NCBI GenBank assembly: GCA_947184155.2
Contig: CAMXCT020000485.1
Coordinates: 1 to 64,000, forward strand
DNA length: 64,000 nt
Reading direction: 5' to 3'
Source of the DNA: Cladocopium goreaui
Lineage: Eukaryota; Sar; Dinophyceae; Suessiales; Symbiodiniaceae
In this document: piece by piece, positions 1 through 10,010 of the stretch
Layout of the letters: the number at the start of each line of letters is the position of its first letter
Position numbering within the stretch: the first letter of the stretch is position 1
Made by a program: the position numbers and the translations under genes
Notes under the pieces: model-generated
Told to the model about the DNA's origin: nothing
What the model saw: the letters and a program-made list of their open reading frames with translations, nothing else
Database searches by the model: none

Positions 1-226
1 CGTTGAATTGGTTCCTGCTGCTATGGTGGTCCAGATGCGGAGGTTGGGTGGCAACCCGGTCCGTAATAGTAGAAAAGCGACTTCCACCACTGTATCAGCT
101 GCTTGCCGCATGGTCCTGCGGTCCAAAAAACCGCCCAGGGTCGCAGTGATGTGTATTGTCTGGATAGTCAGCCGAAATGGTCGGGCATCTATTGGCACTG
201 GTGCAAGTCTCGCCTGATCAGTCATG
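1..226 (-). CDS. Partial small ORF running off the window start
   Basis: An ATG at 224-226 on the minus strand opens a reading frame of about 75 codons that reaches the window edge without a stop. The protein begins MTDQARLAPVPIDARP and is of mixed composition with hydrophobic helical stretches; I recognise no family. It lies about 90 bp downstream of the stop of the preceding small ORF, so it continues the series of short minus-strand cistrons that fills the first 5 kb. A short inverted repeat (CTCGT/ACGAG) lies in the spacer but lacks the loop seen in the stem-loops further right. The C-terminus is outside the window, so length and identity are open. Confidence 0.35.
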
Positions 227-316
227 CCTCCATCAGCAGCTGGAACTAAGTATAGGTGGTTGACCCACACACCTCGTGTAGACGAGCGACTAAAACCTGC
301 CACTTGGACTATGTCC

Positions 317-1639
317 TCATATGATGCTGCTAGTGCTGTCAAGAGATGCTGTGATGCGCTGTCCGTCCAATTCAACCTGCTGGAGGTCAGCTTCTAAGGT
401 GTTATATATCAATTGCAGCCCATGTGCTTCTTCTGGAAAAAAGGTGACACCGCTTGGTACCTTTGGGCTCCCATGTAGGGCGCACCCTGGGGCGGTACCC
501 TTTCCACCACAAAGGACGTACACGGTCTCCCTGTGTATTCGCTCGCCAAAAAGGCGGCAACCCGCAGAAGCAAGCAACACTAGACCGTTGATGTCTTTGT
601 CCGATGTGGCCTGCGAAGGTTCCCACATGAGGTATTTCGGTGGGTTGGTTTCTTCTCCACCTTATAACCTCCCCCTTTTAAGGGTGTGGTCCCAACGCAG
701 CACAGCTCGATCCTTGGTGTAGGACCTTACTGTGGCCTGACTGTACATTAAGCCGAGGTGCTTCTGCCAGAACCTCGACCGCTGGGTGACCCAGTCGATA
801 GCGATCCCACCCCTCCATGTGACACATACCCGACAGCATGGGAACACAGGAAGGAGGTCCAGGTTACCCCAGACACCGTGACTACTCTGGCATTCGTCAC
901 GGAGGAACCGACGGTCTGATCCGTGCGGAGCATAGCAACCCTCACACGAACTTTGACCGTTAGCCAGGACACAAACAATGGATCGGAAGTTGAAGCAGTG
1001 GTGACATCCAATCGTGGCGGGCTAGGCCCCATTACCCATTCATTTCCTCCGAGTCACCAAGGAGGACGTGGGACCACAATCGAAAGACCACTACCTAGTC
1101 AACAACCTACCAAAGAAGTGTACCTGACCCCCCTTTGCATGAACAACAGTGGAACGAACCGCAGTCCGAACTCAGTGAGTCCACACTCAGGGGTTCACCC
1201 AACTTGCCTGACCATCCCAAAGAGAACCCACATAGAAGGGTGGGATCCACCTCCGAGTCACCAAGGAGTGGATGGCGCTGTGGCCCGTCGACCACGTAGC
1301 ACAGGTTGACACGTCCGAGTCACCAAGGACAGCACCAACCTGCCGGCTAGGGAGTGTGACGTAACCATGTCCTTTCATGGTTCCAGGTCAAGAGGTCAAC
1401 GGGTACTAGTGCTTACCCTCACTCAACAACCTTGGGACCCTCGCGGGTCCACGCTCCCTCTTATGGACCAGGTATCGGGGACCCCATCCCCCTACCCATC
1501 CACTCTGCACTAGCCGTACTGTGCGCCTGAGGTCTCGCACAGCTACCATAAGTTCTTGCGCTGCTTCCAAGCTATATAAGATCATCTTTACTGGCATCGA
1601 GAAATGGTGTTCTTCACCACGGAGTCGCACATAATCCAT
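317..1639 (-). CDS. Small helical ORF split by a 1.05-kb insert
   Basis: The ATG at 1637-1639 sits in CCATGG and starts a protein beginning MDYVRLRGEEHHF. The frame enters a 1.05-kb repeat at 1502 and stops inside it; on the other side (450 down to 317) the same kind of sequence resumes (VTFFPEEAHGLQLIYNTLEA) to a natural stop. Removing the insert gives about 90 residues in one frame. The joined product would be two amphipathic helices around a short Pro/Glu linker, a shape shared with other small ORFs in this window. The function is unknown. A stem-loop lies about 110 bp upstream (1747-1783). If the insert is an intron the gene may be intact; if it is a transposon the gene is broken. Confidence 0.45.
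451..1502 (-). mobile_element. 1.05-kb intron-like mobile repeat, copy 1
   Basis: This 1052-bp segment is nearly identical to 6852-7905, with sharp edges: the plus-strand left edge is CGCTTGGTACC and the right edge CCTACCCATCCA, and flanks differ completely outside. Each copy interrupts a coding sequence whose frame is restored if it is removed. I see no terminal inverted repeats and no clear target duplication. On the minus strand the ends read about GG/ATGGGTAGGGG at the left and ACCAAG/CG at the right, so an intron with an AG 3' end is possible. Inside are three copies of the 15-mer CCGAGTCACCAAGGA-like repeat (near 1047, 1250 and 1313). ORFs inside it are not conserved products I recognise. 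Confidence 0.75.
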
Positions 1640-1746
1640 GGCAGTACAGGTAGAGAGAGTGGGGGCCCACTGTATACAGATTGCTACCTTGAAGTACGGT
1701 GAGAGTCATAATTAAGATGGCAGTTAGTTGATGTTGTTGTCAGTCA

Positions 1747-1783
1747 GTTGCAATCCCGACACGTCTTTGGTCGGAAAGACAAC
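1747..1783 (-). other. Intercistronic stem-loop, copy 1
   Basis: Plus-strand view: inner stem CCGAC (1756-1760) pairs with GTCGG (1770-1774) around loop ACGTCTTTG; outer stem GTTG (1747-1750) pairs with CAAC (1780-1783), leaving an internal loop. In the sense (minus) strand the loop reads CAAAGACGT. It lies about 110 bp upstream of the small ORF starting at 1639. The same loop with different but still complementary stems occurs at 3230, 4185 and 31131. Confidence 0.6.
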
Positions 1784-2394
1784 GTGACCGTAATGGTTAC
1801 TGTATTGAATGTCAGGCATGCTAAATATGTTGGGTCATGGCGGTCATGCCTCTATGATGACTGTCTCGCTAGGGTATCTCAGCCAGTGTGATGGGGAAGA
1901 TTGATTTTATTCCTATCCCATTGCCACTGAAATACGCTCACATCTAATTTTCACACCCTTGACTTGGAGAAGAGCCTAGGACAACAAGCAGGTTAACCAT
2001 TGCGTACGAGTTAATATTGGAGAACAAGTACAGACGAGTTGAGTGCGGGTTGGGGGTCATCCTAAGCCCGTCGTGAACATTCTATAAACTCTCCTTCATA
2101 GGACTGTCATCTAACTTGCTAGTAGGTGGGCAGGGGATATTGCTCGTTAGGCATGACAGCTTAAGGGGGATGAGGAACCTGTGAGCAATCAGAAAGGCAT
2201 GTTCACAATGCAGTCAGCGACAGCAAAGTCAAGAGGAGGATGAATGTACCCCTAATAGGTGAGCATATGGTTCAGTTCCCTTAAAGGTATTTGCGTGACA
2301 TGCGAGAATCACCACAGAAAAGGCTGACCAGTAAAACACTTTTTTTGCTTGCCTGACGATCAACTTCACCGGACTTCTGCTAAGTCACTGGGCC
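1784..2394. other. Non-coding stretch
   Basis: About 600 bp between the stem-loop at 1747-1783 and the stop of the ORF at 2395. I see no ORF, repeat or RNA gene here. It would be the 3' untranslated spacer of the ORF at 2395-3204. Confidence 0.4.
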
Positions 2395-3204
2395 TCACAG
2401 GTCATCGAAGATGGTTGCATACGCTTCACTGAGGGCATACCAGTTTTGCTGTAGTCGATAAAGTGCTCGGTTGGCTTCTTGTACAAGGTCATTATGTTGC
2501 ATTTGCAGCACTTGGATGCCTTCACTAAGTTGGAAGATCCGATCCGCTTCATCTTCATGATTAGGAAAACGGCCTGCTATTGCATTTTGGCACTCTGGCG
2601 AGAGCCGGAAATCAAAGCACGGTCGATCATCTTCATGGACAGCACTGTTGATTCGTGATTGCTCACTCAGTGCGATTCCTTCTAGGGTTGGCTGCAGTGT
2701 TTCGATGCGATTGCCTAGTATGTTGTACGCATGCATAATTTCTGCAATAGTAGCACATTGTTGGGCATTCTTTGCAACTATTGCAAAACGTCTGGAGTTG
2801 GCCCAGCATGCATATCCGTTGTGTCGCACCTCTGCTGCGAAGGGATAAAAACTTCCGTAGCCTGCGATATTCAACCAAGCCTGCAGGTAAACCTCGTCAC
2901 ACTCTCGAGGAATGACCTTATGGAATCCATGGGGCAATGAGGCCCCCATCACTACTGTTGTCTCATCCGGAAGCCATGACTCGTCTTCAGCCCATAGGAT
3001 GTTCCATTTTTCTCCATTGAGCCATGTGCATACTTCCATCAAGTTAAATGCCCTGCGCTCTATGTTGACATTGTGACATAGCCTATGGATAGGATACTTG
3101 CCGCGATGTAGATTCGTCAACATATTTGGAGTGCTCTGAATGGTTTCAACGTTATAACCTTTCCAATGGTAGTTCCTCAGAAATGTCATGAGCGCGGTCG
3201 ACAT
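2395..3204 (-). CDS. Unrecognised 269-aa protein
   Basis: An intact ORF with ATG at 3202-3204 and a natural stop at 2395. The N-terminal two thirds (to about residue 165) are globular, rich in Trp, Tyr and Cys (for example the stretch NGEKWNILWAEDESWLP); the C-terminal third is acidic then helical (residues about 215-265, LQMQHNDLVQEANRALYRLQ), with leucine spacing typical of a coiled coil. I recognise no family and no catalytic motif. It lies between stem-loops: one 26 bp upstream (3230-3266) and one about 610 bp downstream (1747-1783). That position suggests it is one cistron of a multi-ORF retroelement rather than a host gene, but this is inference. It is the largest intact frame in the small-ORF cluster. 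Confidence 0.6.
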   Translation of the reverse strand: MSTALMTFLRNYHWKGYNVETIQSTPNMLTNLHRGKYPIHRLCHNVNIERRAFNLMEVCTWLNGEKWNILWAEDESWLPDETTVVMGASLPHGFHKVIPRECDEVYLQAWLNIAGYGSFYPFAAEVRHNGYACWANSRRFAIVAKNAQQCATIAEIMHAYNILGNRIETLQPTLEGIALSEQSRINSAVHEDDRPCFDFRLSPECQNAIAGRFPNHEDEADRIFQLSEGIQVLQMQHNDLVQEANRALYRLQQNWYALSEAYATIFDDL

Positions 3205-3229
3205 GGCTACGCGAGTGGAGCGCTTGCCA

Positions 3230-3266
3230 GGTGCAGTCCCGACACGTCTTTAGTCGGAAAAGCACC
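3230..3266 (-). other. Intercistronic stem-loop, copy 2
   Basis: Inner stem CCGAC (3239-3243) with GTCGG (3253-3257), loop ACGTCTTTA; outer stem GGTGC (3230-3234) with GCACC (3262-3266); internal loop AGTC opposite AAAA. It ends 26 bp upstream of the ATG of the 269-aa ORF. The outer stem differs from copy 1 in all positions yet stays paired. Confidence 0.65.
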
Positions 3267-3673
3267 GTGGCTTGGCGCCTAAGGATAACCTATTCTATTT
3301 AGGGTGGTGTCAGGCAACATTGTTAGCATCATTGAAAGTAACACATCATGAGGTTAGCTGTGTTGTCTGAACTCTGTTTGAGCCAATAGACTACGTGGGC
3401 TAGGACAGTGCTGTGAACTTCGTCACACTGTATCGGAAGTCTAGTGGCTGTCGGCATGGAAAATCTTTGATATAACATATCAGTAAAGCTGGAAGCACAC
3501 GTGATCTTATTTTGTCAATGGCTGAATCAAAACTGCGCTATGTGCGGCGTAACCACGTTGGGACTAGCCATCCTCTCACTACTGTGCAAGTTGAGAACAG
3601 GGAGATTGTAGGCACGTTGTCATCTTGCTTCTTTTATAGTGCTAGCACTTCTCAGTCTTTGGTACACCCAGTG
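3267..3673. other. Non-coding spacer
   Basis: About 400 bp between the stem-loop at 3230-3266 and the stop of the next upstream cistron at 3674. No ORF, repeat or RNA feature recognised. Confidence 0.4.
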
Positions 3674-4117
3674 CTAGGGTGAGCGCGGGAAGCAGTTCTC
3701 TCTCACATCATGTAGTTCTTCGCCTACACTTGAACTGATTTCAATGCCATCGGGATAGACCACTGGGACTAACAGCTCAGTTTGAGCGTATTCCATTTCA
3801 CGTACGATGTGAGCTTTGTAGTCAGCTATCATGTGAAGTAGAGTGACTTGCGCTTGAATGTTCTCATCAAGCTTTTCTGGCATTGGTATGTCAACCCAGA
3901 ATACTTCCCTGGCCTGTTGCTTCGCCTTGAGCAAATGGTAGTGGGCGGACTGTAGATTGTCCAGTAAAGTACAACAAGCCGTGTACTTATTAATGACACG
4001 TTTGATGTGTAGAAGTCGTTCGTCACAGCTTGATGCTTCCGATGGTGCGCACGCCATGGCAGGCAACCCGATATCTGAAATTGTGTAATCTGTTTCAAAT
4101 CCACTAGACTCGCGCAA
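3674..4117 (-). CDS. Small helical protein (about 147 aa), start uncertain
   Basis: A minus-strand frame with long leucine/alanine-rich helices: residues about 30-75 (CDERLLHIKRVINKY onward) and about 85-125, joined by a linker with PMPEKLDEN. The fold prediction is a helical hairpin; no known family is recognised. The frame opens at a TTG at 4115-4117; an ATG at 4168-4170 begins a different frame (MVSSFSEFHYTT) that overlaps it, so either the start is internal or a frameshift has occurred near 4115. A stem-loop (4185-4220) lies 15-70 bp upstream depending on start, and another (3230-3266) lies downstream. Probably a cistron of the same retroelement as its neighbours. Confidence 0.45.
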   Translation of the reverse strand: MRESSGFETDYTISDIGLPAMACAPSEASSCDERLLHIKRVINKYTACCTLLDNLQSAHYHLLKAKQQAREVFWVDIPMPEKLDENIQAQVTLLHMIADYKAHIVREMEYAQTELLVPVVYPDGIEISSSVGEELHDVRENCFPRSP

Positions 4118-4184
4118 TTTATGTGGGGGAGAGATGTAGTATAGTGGAATTCGGAGAAAGAAGAAACCATTAAATGTTAATGTG

Positions 4185-4220
4185 AGGGACCCCTGTCACG
4201 TCTTTGGACAGAAGTACCCT
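4185..4220 (-). other. Intercistronic stem-loop, copy 3
   Basis: Inner stem CTGTC (4193-4197) with GACAG (4207-4211), loop ACGTCTTTG identical to copy 1; outer stem AGGG (4185-4188) with CCCT (4217-4220). Compared with copies 1 and 2 the inner stem has changed on both sides (CCGAC/GTCGG to CTGTC/GACAG), which is compensatory change. Confidence 0.65.
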
Positions 4221-4713
4221 GAGCTATCTAAGAAATGGAAAGCGAATCATACTTCTCACTGGTCTGTTGAATGGTTAGGGAGGAAGCTACAACACGCGGA
4301 CGATTATGGAAGAGAGTTACCATAATTCATGAAGCAAATACAAAATTCACTAGCTTGGTTATTTAACTCATAATGCCGCTACTGAGGAGCCGAAAAGCGA
4401 AGTATGCATAGAGTCTTCGACAATCAGCACTGCCAATCAAGTACGTAGTTGGAGTGTGGCTCGTGGACCAAACGAGAGTGGACTTGAATGCTAAACAGAA
4501 AAGGCACGAGCAACCAAAAACCCAATAGAGAGAAGAGAAAGGAGGGACAGTACGTGGAGTGCCGTTAGGATCTCGCTACCTAGTATCGAAATCAAAGAGA
4601 GAGAGAGGGGTAGTACACACTTGGCACGACAACTAATCAATTGACCAGTCATTTTGCCCTCTGCGCTAATGACTGTTTTATGGCACAGACACAATGTGCA
4701 GCGATAGGTCCGC
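4221..4713. other. Non-coding spacer
   Basis: About 490 bp downstream of the stop at 4714. It contains a purine-rich GAGA tract near 4590-4610. No convincing gene. Confidence 0.35.
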
Positions 4714-5094
4714 TCATTCATCCAATTTTCGCTTCACAGAATTCTGACTCTGTTGCCTGCCGTGCTTCTCTTGCCGACGACTTGCCTCCCATCTCTGAAA
4801 GATTTTTGCTCGATCGACGTCAGTCAAAGATTTCCGGTCAGTCTGTTCTTCACAAGATCCTCGTTTTGGGACTACGTGATTCCCTTCCTCGTTTGCCAGG
4901 AATACTATAGCTTCGTCCAGCGCCCCTAATGCCAATTTCAATTGCTTGATAGCTTCCTCCGTGTCCATGTCGGCTAGGCTTACCTTGTCAGTTGCCTGAG
5001 CCAGGCTATTTCGCAGCTGAGTGACTTGATGGGAGAGAGGTTTCGCTGAGCACGGCAATGGTTTCTGTCTAGGTCTCCCAGTCTCCATGCTCAT
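4714..5094 (-). CDS. Small charged helical protein (126 aa)
   Basis: The ATG at 5092-5094 starts a 126-residue protein. It has a basic, proline-containing N-terminus (MSMETGRPRQKPLP), a helical middle (about residues 25-70, LSHQVTQLRNSLAQATDKVS and EEAIKQLKLALGALDEAI), then a very charged Lys/Arg/Gln-rich tail ending VKRKLDE. The layout resembles an RNA-binding or ORF1-like accessory protein of a retroelement, but no specific domain is recognised. It lies 235 bp downstream of the last LINE cistron (stop at 5329). No stem-loop of the CAAAG type was found in that spacer. Confidence 0.45.
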   Translation of the reverse strand: MSMETGRPRQKPLPCSAKPLSHQVTQLRNSLAQATDKVSLADMDTEEAIKQLKLALGALDEAIVFLANEEGNHVVPKRGSCEEQTDRKSLTDVDRAKIFQRWEASRRQEKHGRQQSQNSVKRKLDE

Positions 5095-5328
5095 TGGCAG
5101 GGATAGGGAGTACAGAATTAACTACCTGTGAGCAGTAAAACGGCTCATAAGTTGCAAAAATATGCCTTACCTCGTAGCTTAAGCAGAGAAAGGTGCTCCA
5201 AGGAGAAGATGCAGGTGCTACAGCACTTATCAAGCTCATTGGAGCAGAAGGGCTCTATACGTCTGACAAAACAGAAACAGATTACCCAAGTGTATGTTCC
5301 ATTTAGCTAAAGTACCTAGGATGGATAT

Positions 5329-6851
5329 CTAGGCTGCTCTACGCCTTTTGGCCATGCGTTTCGTAAAGGTATCATAGCCCGATGTTGGTGCTTGTGTGTT
5401 CCATCGGATGGGTCTCATCCCGAAAAGCTCACTTTCGATGTTTCTTTTCCTTCCGGTACGTGGGAGGGGGGAGGGATTTGTGGCCATGTTGACATCATCG
5501 AGAGTCTGTATAAGAGCTTGAGCATCTGCGGCGAGTTCACGTAAACTGAAAAGGGGGGGATCGCATGAATCCAGCTGTAATTGGTGGAGCATTGCCCTTT
5601 CTGCTTCGTAAATTAACTGTGGAGAAATTTCTTTTGGGAGCCAGAGTCCGTCATGAAGCCAAACTGCTGATGTTACGTGACACCTTCTCGTTAGTTCCTT
5701 GTAGTAAGAGATCATAATGTGTTCTTCATACCATTCAAGAGTTCGGAAAGCAGCACCTCTGACATGAGCAGCATATTGTGGCCTCCTTAAGGGCAGGTGG
5801 TCGTTAACAAGCGCTTGTGTTGCTGTTTCAATTTGGAGACTGAGATGATATAGGGCTGGAGGACATGGGATATGGTGTTCTCTTTCTATTTTGGCACACG
5901 CTTCTCTTGCCCCTGCATTCATTACAATTAGCGGATGTCGCTTTACGACAGCAGACCTCTGATTCGGCGATACCAGCCCTAAAAGATCGGTAAGTATTGC
6001 TCGAAGATCTGCTATGTGTGGGAGGTGGCTGCAGCGAAGGAGGCGTCGCATGATTTCATAGAAAGCGCCGACCATGTCTACTTCCTGGTGCGTAGTTCCA
6101 AATAATAGTAATCGCACCTTTCGTGGAAGTCTTTGAGCACAGGGACCTCTGCCGTATAGTCGGCCAAGACAGTCTGTTGCAGATGCCATATACTCTACTA
6201 CTCGAGGTTTCGTGAGATTGGCAGTGCCCGCAAGATAGGCCTCTACATCTTTGATGTATTGCTGGTTCGCAGCGTGCACAATAAATTTATTTACCAATTC
6301 TAGACTTATATTCGGGACCTCAGTAAGTAGTAGAATAGTAGTACCTAGAGGCCTCTCTTCCAGTACGACGGCTCCCGACCGCATAGCCAACTGATAAGGT
6401 GCTTCAACAACGATTTCAGTAGGCTCGCTGGCATTAGCTGGGAAGGCCTGGGCCGCTCTGCTAGCCACACCAGCAAGATAATCTGCGAGTATATTGGCTT
6501 CTCTGGGGCGATATACCCATTTTCCATAATCAAAAAACTTTGATTGTTTCCGGCGAATTTGCTGTATAATAGGCTGTAGGTCGATCCTACGAAAACGTCC
6601 TGCGAAGGCTAGGTGCTTAACGATGGGGAGGATATCTCCTTGTAGATAGGCCTGGTCAACTGCGTAGCTTCTGTTTAACATTTCTTCACATAAAAGGTCT
6701 GTTGCAAGGTTAGCTGACACCGCCTCAGCAAAGATATTGTCTGGGCAGCTAGGTAGTGCAACAGCCCTCCACTTGAGCAACGTTAGTCCTTCTCGCTGGA
6801 GTTCTAAAAGAGCAGCGCCCGCTCCACCTGTTTCCTTATCAGCATGACAGG
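5329..6851 (-). CDS. LINE C-terminal part: RNase HI remainder and polymerase-like terminal domain
   Basis: The open frame continues to 7029, but its first 59 codons come from the 1.05-kb insert. Real element sequence starts at CHADKETGGAG. RNase HI residues are visible: Glu in DNIFAEAVSA, Asp in LQGDILPIV, Asp in EANILADYLAG; the first catalytic Asp (VQFDG) is on the other side of the insert. Further on is a conserved block with THQEVDMVGAFYEIMRRL and later VWLHDGLWLP; both match the other LINE copy (HCEIDLKGSFYELVRR and VWLHDGFLVAP), so the block is under selection. The D..G.FYE plus HDG pattern is faintly like palm motifs A and C of family A/single-subunit polymerases, but this is weak. The protein ends with basic clusters (GRKRN, KRMAKRRR) that could be nuclear localisation signals. 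Confidence 0.75.
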
Positions 6852-7905
6852 CGCTTGGTACCTTTGGGCTCCCATGTAGGGCGCACCCTGGGGCGGTACC
6901 CTTTCCACCACAAAGGACGTACACGGTCTCCCTGTGCATTCGCTCGCCAAAAAGGCGGCAACCCGCAGAAGCAAGCAACACAAGACCGTTGATGTCTTTG
7001 TCCGATGTGGCCTGCGAAGGTTCCCACATGAGGTATTTCGGTGGGTTGGTTTCTTATCCACCTTATAACCTCCCCTTTTAAGGGTGTGGTCCCAACGCAG
7101 CACAGCTCGATCCTTGGTGTAGGACCTTACTGTGGCCTGACTGTACATTAAGCCGAGGTGCTTCTGCCAGAACCTCGACCGCTGGGTGACCCAGTCGATA
7201 GCGATCCCACCCCTCCATGTGACACATACCCGAAAGCATGGGAACACACGAAGGAGGTCCAGGTTACCCCAGACACCGTGACTACCCTGGCATTCGTCAC
7301 GGAGGAACCGACGGTCTGATCCGTGCGGAGCATAGCAACCCTCACACGAACTTTGACCGTTAGCCAGGACACAAGCAATGGATCGGAAGTTGAAGCAGTG
7401 GTGACATCCAATCGTGGCGGGCTAGGCCCCGTTACCCATTCATTTCCCCCGAGTCACCAAGGAGGACGTGGGACCACAATCGAACGACAACCACTACCAT
7501 GTCAACAACCTACCAAAGAAGTGTACCTGACCCCCCTTTGCATGAACAACAGTGGAACGAACCGCAGTCCGAACTCAGTGAGTCCACACTCAGGGGTTCA
7601 CCCAACTTGCCTGACCATCCCAAAGAGAACCCACATAGAAGGGTGGGATCCACCTCCGAGTCACCAAGGAGTGGATGGCGCTGTGGCCCGTCGACCACGT
7701 AGCACAGGTTGACACGTCCGAGTCACCAAGGACAGCACCAACCTGCCGGCTAGGGAGTGTGACGTAACCATGTCCTTTCATGGTACCAGGTCAAGAGGTC
7801 AACGGGTACTAGTACTTACCCTCACTCAACAACCTTGGGACCCTCGCGGGTCCACGCTCCCTCTTACGGACCAGGTATCGGGGACCCCATCCCCCTACCC
7901 ATCCA
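6852..7905 (-). mobile_element. 1.05-kb intron-like mobile repeat, copy 2
   Basis: Second copy of the segment at 451-1502, near identical over its whole length with the same two edges. It splits the RNase HI domain of the LINE exactly after VQFDG; the homologous LINE copy at 49.2-49.9 kb has FDGSC followed directly by the same downstream sequence, which proves the insert is extra. Joining GG on the left to C-GCC-TGT on the right restores the frame. The high identity between copies implies recent spread. Intron-like behaviour (an introner) or a transposon without clear target duplication are both possible. Confidence 0.8.
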
Positions 7906-10010
7906 TCAAATTGTACTAGTAGTGTAGTCTTGTCAGACTTGAGATAGCTGCTGAGCACCTCATCGGTGCCTATAGGCTGCAATGCTGTAAGACGGCAATG
8001 ATAGTCACCACACTCACACTGGAAAGTGGAGAGCGAGACATTAGGGGAGATTCCTGTTCCGATCTGGATAGTTTGCTGAATTAATTGTAGCGGCTCAGAG
8101 CCTAAGGGGACGACCGCAATTATTTGATTAGTTTCCACTGCTTCTCGCGTAATGCATACCCGAGCTGGAGCAAGGGCACACGAGATGTGGAGTGGGGGTT
8201 TGTCACAGCACCAGCGTAGCGAATCATCAACAGAACAGTGGGCGGAAACTGCTTGTGTCCTTACATGCTGCATACGAAGGTCCAGGGGTAGCTCTGTTTG
8301 TACTCTTTGCACGAGGTTATGTATCCAGGTATCCATGGGGGTAGTGGGAGCAGAGACTTGATGTCTCATTGCACCTGATTCCCGTAGTAGCAACCTGAAT
8401 TGATGAACTACTCGCGAGGCTATTGCTAAGTGCTTAGCGCTTTTCCTTGACCCTTCGGCCAACGACAGTATTGAATCATCTCCTGTCAGGCTTCGTAGTG
8501 CGCTGATAGGTACTACACACCACCGAACCCAATGCCCTACAGTATTGTCTCCCTTTGCACATGCAATGCATTTGTCCCAGTCTTCACTTGCTGGCAATTC
8601 TTCTTGCATAGGGAGTTCTCTATGTGATGTCTCAAGCAGTCTGACAAGGGAGTCTGTCGTAAAAGCCGTCAGCTGTTTGGTTACTATACATGTTTCACAA
8701 ATTGCGATTTGATAGCCACCGAGTGGGTATGCACGGCCAAAGTTGGCACAGAGAGCACATTTTTTTTGCCGGCTTTGGCCACGTCGTGCTAACCACTCAT
8801 CATCATCCTCATTGACTGCCCAGCGTAACAAGGTGAACCTAGTAATACTAGGAATCCATCGCTTGTTGGCCTCGCAAGCATGACTGAGCCATGCCCAGCT
8901 TATTCCTCCCGTCCATCCGGCTGTTAGCACCTTATTACGAATATAGTCAGATGCAAGTTGCATCATGTGATGGAGCACGCATTTTTTGACTGCATTTATG
9001 CGTTGTTTGATTGTACCACTTCCTGACACAGCTCTTGTTAGGACATCTTCCCCAACGACACGTGCCCACGCTTGCCATAGTATCCTAACTTCGTGTGTTT
9101 GTCTGTTCGCTGCCGGTGGAGTTTCAACATACAGTTCATGAACCTTTCCTCCTTTTCGCAGAAATAGCCCTAATGCAGAAACAAGGATACTGACACCCGG
9201 GTCAAGTAGTGGTGCAATTTTACACAGTCGAAATACAAATGCAAGGAGGTCATGTCTAATCCAACTACGTCCAAGTAGGAGTTCCGTTGCTGCCGCGCGT
9301 AGCATTTGGAGATCTTCAGTGGCAGCACCAAAATAGGATGTGGTATATAGTACCACACTTTGTGCAAACGTATTGAAAGCAATGCTCTTAGAGACAACCG
9401 AGAGGACTGGTTGCCGAAACAGCCTGAGTCGATGTATAAACTTTTCGGCAGCTTTAGGATTGATTTGTTTAAGGGTAGTAGGGTGTGTGGTTACTGTCCA
9501 TAAGTCACGATCAGACAATTGGGCACGCCCCAGTAGTAATAGCCCGAGTGAGGTTGCAACACCTTGGATGCAGTGTGCCCCGAAACCTGACTGATCTAGC
9601 TGACGGAGCACCCAGCTTGGAAGCGGGCTGTTGATTACCAATGCTGTTTTGCACCTACAGTTACACTCCAATGCCAACAATGAGCATATGGGTGTATAGT
9701 CAGTTCCGTTGAGGATACCGCAAGCTTCTCGAGGGGTCAACCCAATACACTTGTCGGCTCGTGCAAGTATGAGTGTTTTTTGGGAAAGGATAGCCGATAA
9801 GATTGCTGCTCGTGCGGTGGGGTATTTTTTTTGTCGGAGAATAACTTCACTTTCAATCCTCCCAGGCAGGGATTGGACTGAAAAGGGGAGACAGTCAGAG
9901 CTGATAGCTTGCCAACAAGCATGCTGGTCAATTTGAAAACCTGCCGACCAGCAACATTGATAGTACCCAGGTAATGTCATGTCCTGGTCCTGCAATCGTA
10001 TTGTCGTCAA
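7906..10010 (-). CDS. LINE middle part: RT thumb region, zinc motifs, SET-like segment, start of RNase H
   Basis: About 700 residues of element sequence; the stop at 7809 belongs to the insert. It is collinear with residues about 690-1108 of the other LINE's 1108-aa protein (for example RWAVNEDDDE in both). Next comes a Cys pair motif (CALC ... CETC) and a CCHC-type motif, CIACAKGDNTVGHWVRWC, like the knuckle that follows RT in many non-LTR elements. Around residues 613-695 it reads ARVCITREAVETNQIIAVVP and, later, ISPNV with LTALQPIGTDEVLSSY; these look like the N- and C-terminal strands of a SET domain (GxGvfA.rdI..Ge.i and SPN...AL..I..Ge.l...Y), though the NHxC motif is degraded. It ends at VQFDG, the first RNase H motif. 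Confidence 0.7.

Noticed and set aside
923..1309. Plus-strand 128-aa ORF (and its twin at 7323-7712)
   Set aside because: Lies inside the 1.05-kb mobile insert. Both copies are nearly identical at the DNA level, so an open frame is not evidence for coding; no recognisable protein feature.
1747..4220. Hammerhead ribozyme in the stem-loops
   Set aside because: The CTGATGA and GAAA core segments of the hammerhead are absent around all copies.
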